DNA of 64,000 bases from Halichondria panicea. Its lineage: Eukaryota > Porifera > Demospongiae > Suberitida > Halichondriidae. Location of the stretch: positions 2,666,501 to 2,730,500 of the forward strand of contig NC_087385.1 of NCBI RefSeq assembly GCF_963675165.1. The letters run 5' to 3'. The notes beneath the pieces are model-generated. The model searched no databases. It was not told where the DNA came from and saw only the letters and a list, made by a program, of their open reading frames with translations. The first letter of the stretch is position 1. The number at the start of each line of letters is the position of its first letter. Below are positions 56,100-64,000 of the stretch, piece by piece. The translations under genes were made by a program, and so were the position numbers.

Positions 56100-59000
56100 A
56101 TGGTGCTCTATAGAGTATTCCAGGAAGCAGCCACAAAAAAGTACTTCTCCACTGTATTCTCTAAGGCCACCATATTTCAAGTTGTGGTCTATTGTCTGAT
56201 GATCATCCTACCATTCTTCATAGCATATGCTACCAACGGTGAGTTGCACAGTTACAGTAGACAAACCATAGATCAGCAAGTGTGATCCCAAAGAGCTAGA
56301 GACAGTGTCTGTAACTGATGGGAGCTTGGGTGTGGATACCGTATAGTGTATAGCGCTGGAGGCCCACCTCCAAGGTCATGCAGCCACTCCCACCTGCACT
56401 GTACTGTTATCAAGCGGGAAATTTTCGTGAGGTGAAATATTGCGTTTTTTGAAGGCAGAGCAGTTAACGGGGGAAAATTAAAACTGTGATAAACTCTCAG
56501 GCACTGGTATATGTCACTGAACTTTTTGCTTACGCTGTGTGTGCTTTCTTTACATGCAAAGCTCTTAGTGGGTGTGGTTTCCTGGCATTGACTATTATTG
56601 CAACCCACAAACGACCATTTTACAATTTTCCAGTGTCAGTACTTCAGTAGACGCAAATTAAAACTTCTAATGTGAATGGTAATGATAATTACGGGGGGGG
56701 GGGTGACTAAAATATACTATCCACTCAGACCAAAATATTATTAGTTTTGGTCCAGGTGGACAGAGTATTTTATGGGAGGTACAGAACAGCTATGTAATAC
56801 AGTAGACTCTCGTTAATCCGGTCACCCTTGGGACAGTACGTACAGCTTGGCCGGAATAGCGAGGTGGCTGTATTTCAGAAAATACCCGTAGCTAAAAACT
56901 GACCTCACCTCAAATCTAATGACTAATTTTGCGGTTCTATCTCGAGGATAATGAAGGATAATGCTCTCTGTTAAAGTGTAATCTGCCAAACCACACCTAA
57001 AACGTCATATCCGGCCGTAATAAATGTATTGAAAAACCTAGTTTGGGGCAGCCAGTACTGGCCAGTATACGGAACAGCAAGTGGCCGCATTTCAGGGTGA
57101 GTTTTGTGCAGTAAACATCTAGCTAGCAATCCGTGCCAAACCAAGATTAATGGCCGGTATATCGAGGTGGCCGTATTTCAGAGAGCCGGAATAGCGAGAG
57201 TTAGTCTACTGTAATTTGCAAACCAAAAAGCCAAATGCCTTGAGATCATAAACACGCCTTTTTACATCGATATAAAAAATTTAGTGCAACAACCGTTGGG
57301 GCTTCTTAAATATGACTCTCAACACCAACTACGATAATACCTTAGAAACTGGAATTTGCGCATACTCGACTTATTTTAAGCGCATATACACTCAACTACT
57401 AGATTTAGAGAATTGATTGAGCTTGCTACTGATTTATGGCAAGACTAATAAATGGTGGTATAGTTATGCCTCGGTGCGCATACGCAAGCGAAGTACTTGT
57501 ATACGATTAGTGTGTGTGTGTGTGTGTGTGCGTGTAGACTGCTACATCTGCTCACAAGGATCAATGAAGTGCAAGTTAGATCCTACTTGTGTGTGTTTAG
57601 CAGGGAATTATGAGCCATAATCTCATAGTTTCCCGGAAATTATAAGCTTGAGGGTATAAACCACACACTACAGAAATGATAAATGAAGTTGTATGGTAAT
57701 TAGCTAGCTATGGCTGTTCAGGTTCTATAGCGCTTGCTGGGTCGATGGTAGGGTTCACTAGTAACTTTTCTTGTCTCTACAAGAAACACTGAGAGCCAAT
57801 GATTTTAGGTCCATTGTCACAAGCAGGTCTTCTAGGCATTTGTCAACTTCGTCCTCCTGACTTATGTTCCTATCCTGGAAATTTCAAAATTGTTTACTGC
57901 CCATTCAGTAGACTCTTGTGTCTTTTTGGGAACGATAGTGTAGCAAGCCGTACAGAACTGAGAAGCTTGGGCTGTAGAGAAAAGGAGACTGGGCTCGTTT
58001 GTTGCAGAGTGCTTCTTGCAGAAGGTGGAGTCATAGTTAATACACTCTAAGACTTGTCCTGAAACAGCGCAATTCAGGGCTATATGCGAGTTTTTTTTAG
58101 CAGAGAAGCAGAAATCACCCTGTCAGAACAGAAAATTTTCAAAAAAAGGCTTTGCATGCTTTCCATGCAATTCGCAAGTTAAAAACGCAAGTACAATCAG
58201 GCTTGTACAGTATCGTTCACAATAATTATTGATAACCTCGCATTTGAAACCTGATATATATAGTGGATGTATGTAGTCTACGTATATGATAATCCTTGAT
58301 TAAACGACTGCATGACAGTTGCTACTTGAGTTCGCTAGGCTGGCTAAATTGAAAATCATTGATGCTATATGCAACAATTAACTCTACATCCTACTCTAAT
58401 TTAGCTCTTAACTGCACTTCAAGCCTATTGTTTTTCACGTACTCCCTGAAACAAAGTCCGGGGGGACAAAATCTGGGTAAACCAGGATGTGCCCATCCGC
58501 AACACTAAAAACTCTCCACACGTACTTGTACATAAGTTGAAGAGGTGTCTTGCATAAGTATACTACCATGAAACTTTTTTTTGCAGATTTTTGGCACTAC
58601 ACTAGTTCCTACCAAGAGCAGCCGAGAGTACAGTACCTTAGTCAGCTGGTGATTCGAGTGGGGAGCGCTCAGAACACAACAGTGTGGAGCTCCTTCAGTC
58701 CCGATGTCACTTTGGCAGGAAGAGAGTTAGAACCCAACATTACGGTATGTTCTTTGGTACTAATTTAGGTAGGAGTATAAAAAGGACATCATTCTAGCTG
58801 TTCTCGTTCAACATGCTACGAGTACGATGCACAGGGGGGTTACATACATTCTTGCATATACCGTATAGCGCGAAATTTTCGAGGGGCTTAATTTTCGTGG
58901 ATTTCGTGGGTTAGCAATCCTACACGAAAATTAAGTCCACGAAAATCGTTCTTTACCTGCTATAACGTGCAAGATTTAAAGGAGTGGCTTCCGGTAGCAG

Positions 59001-60184
59001 TCATTCCGCGAACATTGTGCAACGAAATGGCTTTTAGAGGCCAATCCACGAAATATAAGTGCCTCGAAAATTTCGCGCTATACGGTAATATATAGAATGA
59101 AGTGGCATGGAAATAATTGTTTGGGTGTGTTGTAGCTGTGACTGTCACTGGCTATGTAATATTGTTTTGCGTCCATTTAACCTCCAGTTCAACGAAACCG
59201 ACAGAGATGGTGATGATTTGACCGACTTTTTCAGAATGACCGTCAGCTTTAACAATCTTGGTCATGATGTCCAGACAATACAAATGCTGCTGTTCTTCCA
59301 AGTAGACTTAAATGTGAGGTTGTAACACAGGTTTTTTGTAGTCCTAGTTTGTGTCTTTTATTCAGGGACAGCTAAAAAAGAGTCACTGTCTGTGTAGTGT
59401 GTACAATGTATGTGTGTTTGTAACATTGATAGAGCCATTCTCTCAAATCTAAATTCCTTACACTGTACTGCATCTGTGAATGCACAATTATATTTATATG
59501 CTCTCCCTTCAGAGGTTTGGTTTCCTCGAGCAATTCTCGAGAGTGACACTGCAGAGTGTGACATACACCAGTGAATCGTGGGCTGTTCCTGCCTCTGGTG
59601 TGTGGCTAGGTGGAGAGCTGGAGCTGACTCAGAATGCACCTCTCCCAGCTAGTGGTACTGTGAACCAGTACAACGAGTCACCAGTGAACAGTAGTGGGAC
59701 TGAGAGTGTGGATATTGCTGATATACTGAGCAGATACAATGAGAGGAATGGTGAGTACTTAATTGGTGTAGCATACGTTGTAGCTGCCTCTTACAATGTA
59801 GGCCTTGATAATCAAACAACTGTTTAGTATAGCATAGTCTACCTGTTAAGGCTGTTGACACTTTCTTCAAAGTTATCCGGCTTTGTATTTTGGGTGTTTT
59901 CACATTTTCCCATGCATGCAGTACGTGTGACCTGGAACAACCAATACCCGATATGGAGTGATGAAGCAAGTAACAATTTCTCTATCCAAGTTGAACTCAG
60001 GTACCCTCCCTTCACAGTGATATACCAACCCAACTTTTGGCAGTATTTGAAGTTTGCTTGGGTGCAATACTTGGCCGTTTTCGTCGTGTTTTGGTGGGTG
60101 CTGAGTTACACACAGTCGTTTGTGTTCGAGAACCAAGTCATCATGACAATCAGGAAACAAACTGAGAAATGGCATTCCGATTGA
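56100..60184 (+). CDS. TMEM231: Transmembrane protein 231
   Basis: Component of the MKS/B9 complex at the ciliary transition zone, where it gates membrane protein entry. Exons: 56100-56238, 58587-58744, 59188-59313, 59513-59750, 59922-60184 (924 nt, 307 aa; human is about 316). The N-terminus MVLYRVFQEAATKKYFS leads into a first membrane span (ATIFQVVVYCLMIILPFFIA). The luminal region carries SSYQEQPRVQYL, NETDRDGDDLTDFFRM and several N-glycosylation sequons. The C-terminal block ELRYPPFTVIYQPNFWQYLK and FAWVQYLAVFVVFWWVL (second span) is highly characteristic of the family, ending FVFENQVIMTI. The 2.3-kb first intron holds a Tigger-like MITE and a GT-rich repeat. Flagellated choanocytes would explain retention of this gene in a sponge. 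Convergent with TIMM21, whose stop codon is 120 bp away. Confidence 0.95.
56800..57211. mobile_element. Tigger/pogo-like MITE with TA target duplication
   Basis: The element starts CAGTAGACTCTCGTTAATCC and ends with the near-inverse ...CGAGAGTTAGTCTACTG. It is bounded by TA at 56798-56799 and TA at 57212-57213. CAG...CTG ends, a TA duplication and the ACTCTCG-type terminus are those of the Tc1/mariner Tigger-pogo group. It has internal GGCCGTATTTCAG / CTGTATTTCAG subrepeats, is about 412 bp long, and has no transposase. Confidence 0.85.
57465..57600 (+). repeat. Dispersed repeat family with (GT)n core, copy 3
   Basis: GCCTCGGTGCGCATACGCAA followed by a (GT)n run and GTAGACTGCTACATCTGCTC matches the reverse complement of 9060-9210 block by block. 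Confidence 0.65.
58859..59087. mobile_element. MITE with perfect 26-bp terminal inverted repeats
   Basis: TACCGTATAGCGCGAAATTT plus TCGAGG (58859-58884) is an exact inverted copy of 59062-59087. Inside, TTAATTTTCGTGGA / TCCACGAAAATTAAG gives a second inverted block. The outer TA on each side may be the target duplication. Related degenerate phrases (TTTTCGTGG) occur near 17560, 56425 and 61040, so the family is probably abundant in the genome. It lies in intron 2 of TMEM231. Confidence 0.88.
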
Positions 60185-60304
60185 CTTCAAAATTGGTTTA
60201 GTATAATTTTAGTCAACCAGTTGTCACTTACAATTAACATGTCTGGATTTATCAACTTAAATTAAACAATCCATGAATGAAAGTCAAAAAATTAATGATA
60301 ATTA

Positions 60305-61789
60305 TTATCTATTGTCTTCCAATACTATAGTTCCTCCTGGGTAGCCTTTGAGCTCCACAAACAGGAAACGACACTCAAATTTTCCCCTGTCATTCTAAGA
60401 GAAATGAAACAGAACATAGAATCCATCCCTACAGAATCTCGAACTTAGTCATAGTTCGGAGAGGCCTCTTAACTCTGTAAATACAGAGGAAACTCCTCAT
60501 ACACAGATTACATAGTATGGTATAGCCCTTTAGTCCCAAACAACCCTAAAGTCTCATCATTAGACATCCATATACATTGTATAGACACTGTAATTATTAT
60601 TATTGGTACAAGCACCTTTTTCAGATCAAGATGAGCCTCTCCTTTTCTCTTGCTTCCATCAACATAGAACTTAACTCTCATGTACGACTCACCCTCAACA
60701 ATGTACTCCTGATGCCTGAATAAGGAGGCAATAATATATAGCCATCATAAACTATTAATGTTGCCATCATGAACTATTAATGTTGATGTTAAAGCCATCT
60801 CACAAAAATAATAATGTCTCGTTTTTCTTCAAATAGGTGCAGCATAAGATCAGCAATAAAAACTGATGCTTACGCAATATGACGCCGTCTTCCTCTACCC
60901 GACATTTCCCCATGGCCCGTGATTGGCTCACCCAGGGCTTCTATTACCTACATGTAGAACATAATCAAAATGAATGTCTGCTCTTGTTCCATCTACGCCC
61001 AGATTATTTTATTTAGCATCAGTCTAAACCGTATAGCAGGTAATTTTCGTGGGGTAAAAAATGTGCTTAACTCGAACACAGATTTTCGTGAATAAAAATT
61101 TCATTGCCTGCACTGCATTGCATGTGTACTGGTAAACCACGTTTTCGTGGAGGTCAGTTTTCCCATGAAAATTATCTGCTTACTCTCGGGTCTGCCTTTA
61201 CTCTCTTGAGAGCCTTTGTGAAGATGGCCGAGGGACTGTCTGACATAAAGAACTCACTCCCCACAGACCACAGGAGAAATCCGGCGACTGCGAACCCACC
61301 CAAGATGACAGCAACGTAACTCACATCCTTACCAGCTTGGACAACTGCAAGAGATAATAATATTGGCCACTATTTGAGAGACTACGTGCAAAGTCAAAAT
61401 AATTATTATGAGCTGTTTGAGTGGTTATATTCGAGAATCGCTTTAATTCAAGCGAGGGTTAAATATATATAACCTTTTGCTCCAACTGTCACTGCCTTTG
61501 GCTCTTCCTTGCTTTCTACGAACTGCATCAGTACAGACCTATGCTCTTGTTTAGACTTTGACCCCTTGGTCACTCTCGCACCACTACCATCTCTTGCACA
61601 CAACGCAGCACAAGTTTGGTAGTTACAAGCAGACACAATATGTCCTTTCCTAGAGACGTTACCCCCCACAGTCCATGCTGAGCAGGGTTTCAGCAAGGGA
61701 TAAGCATTTGTTTGAGTGACAAGAGTGTACCCACGACTGAAGTTGAACAGGCTTCTTAGATTACATCTCACTTGCACATAGTAAGCCAT
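60305..61789 (-). CDS. TIMM21: TIM21-like inner-membrane import subunit
   Basis: TIMM21 is an inner mitochondrial membrane protein of the TIM23 complex that contacts TOM and shuttles precursors to respiratory-chain assembly. Exons in transcript order: 61789-61474, 61344-61184, 60947-60874, 60715-60616, 60394-60305 (741 nt, 246 aa; human is about 248). The presequence MAYYVQVRCNLRSLFNFSRG lacks acidic residues. One membrane span (SYVAVILGGFAVAGFLLWSV) follows the VVQAGKDV motif. The intermembrane domain carries SPSAIFTKALKRVKADPRV, IEALGEPITGHGEMSGRGRRRHIA, VKFYVDGSKRKGEAHLDLKK and FVELKGYPGGTIVLEDNR. I set the start at 61789 because frames upstream of the preceding acceptor-like site close without a Met. 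The ADAT1 start codon lies 370 bp away on the other strand. Confidence 0.92.
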
Positions 61790-62159
61790 AGCAATACCGA
61801 CAACCCTGTGGGAATGTATATTAATAAAGATAGAACACTTGTAGCCTTGCTATAATAATATGTGTGTGTACATACACACCTCACCATGAAACCTGATGAA
61901 ATGTTCCAAAAGCAGTGCACTGGATTTTCGACTGGGCGAAGGTTTGTGAGGGTCAAAGGTCACATTGATCTCTGCACTCGAACAAGATTGCATATGACAG
62001 TAGACCTATACATGTACGTCTAGGTGAGGTCTAGATTAGCTATACATTGTGCATTGCTCAAATTTTTTTGTCACTTAGATGTCTTCCCAACAATTAAAGA
62101 GATCTACATAATAAATGTTTTATGCTCATAATTTATAATGTCAAAATCACAGAGTCGAG
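61790..62159. promoter_or_regulatory. Divergent promoter region TIMM21 / ADAT1
   Basis: 370 bp between the start codons of two genes on opposite strands. A CCCACAG splice acceptor just inside this interval (about 61806, minus strand) suggests that TIMM21 has a 5' untranslated exon within it. No coding frame with a domain is seen. Confidence 0.5.
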
Positions 62160-64000
62160 ATGCTGCGTTCTCTCTGTGCCAGCTGTCCAACGTATTTATG
62201 GGAACCTGATTTTCCCGTTGATGTCTTGGAGACTAGCCTGAAGCAGTATTGTGACCTACCAAGGAGGGGAAAACCCGAGAGTAAACAAGAGTGGACCCCT
62301 CTTGCTGCCATTCTCTGTCACCACAGTACGTGGTCTATAATAGTCTAGTAATTATCACTGGCTCATGCTGCTGAAAACGGAACATACAGTCTATATAATC
62401 TTTTTTTTTGCAGAGGGTGACAGTACAGGTGGTAAAAATGCTCTTAAAGTGGTGGCACTAGGAACAGGGTCAAAATGCATTGGACAAAGCAAAATGAGTG
62501 AAGAAGGTGCTTGTCATGCATTCATAACAAAACTGTCCGCATCATTTACATCCACACACATGGATTTCAGAAATTCATACATGTACAAATGTATTTTTTG
62601 CACCATAGATAGATAAGCGTTATCTATGTATAGTACCATGCACTCTATCCTGATAGCACCAGTTCTTCCTTATACAGAGGCAGCCTTTGTATTTTTTTGT
62701 ACATCAATCTAGACACAATGCAGGCATACACCTTTCTATATAGTTCATGTGTCATTTTGAGTGCTCAGAGTATGCCGTTCATGCTCCTTAGGATGGGTTC
62801 TTAATGACAGTCATGCTGAAATCGTTGCCCGAAGAGCTTTTGTCAGGTAAATTTTCAGTACATATATAGTGTGCAAATTAAGCATGCAAGTGTGCAACCT
62901 TAAACAATTGTAACATTGTTGTAACATATACTATTGTATTATGTATTGTCTTTTGTCTGGGAATCGCATCTAATTGTGGTCAATACCAAGACTACTCTTG
63001 TCAATACTTATACTTCAATTCACTCTACGTACGCTCGTTATATATGCTCGTTATCTCTTTTTCCTATTGAAGCCACTGAGACAGATGGTTTCTCTGTCAC
63101 ATTCCCATTACAATTCTTTGTGTCAATGCGCACAGATACCTGCTGTATCAGTTGAGGGAAGCGATTATAGGAAAAGACTCCATCTTTGAGCCATTTAAAA
63201 ATAACACGTACAGGCTGAAAGAAGGTCTGACGTATCATTTTTTCACAAGCCAGATTCCATGTGAGTGTTCTTGTAGTACTTAACTGGTTACAGCCATATA
63301 TACGATTCTATCTTATAGGTGGCGATGCTTGTATTTTCCCTCAAGAAATACAACATAGCCTGAAAAAAAGAAAACGAAAATCTTCAATTGAACACGGATC
63401 ACATCCTATTGACAATCATCCCGAGATAATTGATAGTTCAGAATCTGAACCCAGTACTAAAAAATTGGACTTGGAACCATCTACAATCATGGACCAACAA
63501 TCTGACCTTAAACCTGATCACGCCTCACATGCTACCCTTCAGTCTACTACTGTTGACCTTTCGTGTTACAAACCTCCCTATCTTGATAGTAACCTCAGCA
63601 CCCAGGAGAATATCGAGTACAAAGAGAAAGCAGATTCAGCGTGCCAGAACTTTCCCGAGAGGATGTGTATTGTTAAAACACATTGTATTGAAAGGCATTG
63701 TATTGACAGGTGTACAACTGAAACTACAATGACAATTGACCTCCCACATAAGGCACTTGACACATCACTGAATGTCACACCTGTGGGCATTGTGTATGAT
63801 GATATTCATAGAACTGGAGCAAAATGTGTAAAGAGTGGGCCACAAGACAAGAAACTACCTGGATTAGGTTACCACCAAAGTGGACTGCTACGTACGAAAC
63901 CTGGACGGGGTGATCCAACCCTTTCCATGTCATGCAGTGACAAGATGATGCGATGGAACGTGTTGGGGGTGCAGGGAGCAGCCCTCTCTCATTTCCTTGC
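62160..64000 (+). CDS. ADAT1: tRNA-specific adenosine deaminase 1 (partial, 3' end beyond window)
   Basis: ADAT1 deaminates adenosine 37 to inosine in tRNA-Ala of eukaryotes. Exons: 62160-62325, 62414-62506, 62792-62846, 63136-63260, and 63319 onward, still open at the window end. Key motifs: [14 protein letters not shown]; the zinc-binding, proton-shuttling [13 protein letters not shown] (His and catalytic Glu); then, across the exon 4/5 junction, SQIPCGDACIF (first zinc Cys); and [21 protein letters not shown] (second zinc Cys). Between the last two lies a poorly conserved, Ser- and Lys-rich insert of about 180 residues, also variable in other animals. The KPGRGD phrase before SMSCSDK is typical. 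The catalytic set is complete. The C-terminal third of the protein is outside the window. Confidence 0.94.

Noticed and set aside
57799-58050. 83-codon frame in TMEM231 intron 1
   Set aside because: It starts with ATG but has no domain or splice support, and is likely chance in a 2.3-kb intron containing repeats.
61856-61960. Additional coding exon of TIMM21 upstream of 61789
   Set aside because: The frame compatible with the downstream exon meets a TGA and has no Met, so the region is more likely untranslated.

Overview
The window is eukaryotic and most likely from a sponge, probably a demosponge. It is AT-rich, its genes are split into many short exons by GT-AG introns, and intergenic distances are small with several head-to-head gene pairs. 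The gene set is animal: a KIF15 kinesin, a furin-type convertase with P domain, LIM and PTB proteins, collagen/VWA, and TMEM231. A Death-NACHT-LRR gene and a beta-helix protein with many membrane spans point to an early-branching animal. The taxonomic call is inference; no rRNA or mitochondrial marker is present.

Layout: 1-2.6 kb holds inverted-repeat elements and a perfect hairpin. 2.7-6.6 kb is a decayed NLR gene (+). 7.3-8.5 kb is BOLA3 (+). 11.3-15.1 kb is one large exon for a secreted/membrane beta-helix protein (+). 15.3-17.0 kb is a tandem array and MITEs. 17.2-18.7 kb is a KIAA1143 homologue (-), head-to-head with KIF15 (+, 18.9-31.9 kb, 29 coding exons). 34.1-35.7 kb is a collagen/VWA secreted protein (-). 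36.5-41.3 kb is a proprotein convertase (-), divergent from a small secreted protein (+, 42.3-43.0 kb). 43.2-47.3 kb is a two-LIM protein (-), head-to-head with a TM-IQ-PTB protein (+, 47.7-51.4 kb). 52.7-56.0 kb is VWA5A (-), head-to-head with TMEM231 (+, 56.1-60.2 kb). 60.3-61.8 kb is TIMM21 (-), head-to-head with ADAT1 (+, from 62.2 kb, cut by the window end).

Exon chains were built by hand. Each intact multi-exon gene gives an uninterrupted frame whose summed exon length is divisible by three (ADAT1 is open at its 3' end), and most have lengths close to those remembered for the vertebrate orthologues.

Functionally the region is a mix: mitosis (KIF15), mitochondrial Fe-S maturation and protein import (BOLA3, TIMM21), the ciliary transition zone (TMEM231), tRNA editing (ADAT1), secretion and matrix (convertase, collagen/VWA), and adhesion or signalling scaffolds (LIM, PTB). 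The most striking observations are the KIAA1143/KIF15 divergent pair, which matches the human arrangement; linkage of TMEM231 and ADAT1, also linked in human; a very recent intragenic duplication that created two chimeric in-frame exons in the LIM gene; and a candidate U12-type intron with unusual AT-AA ends in KIF15.
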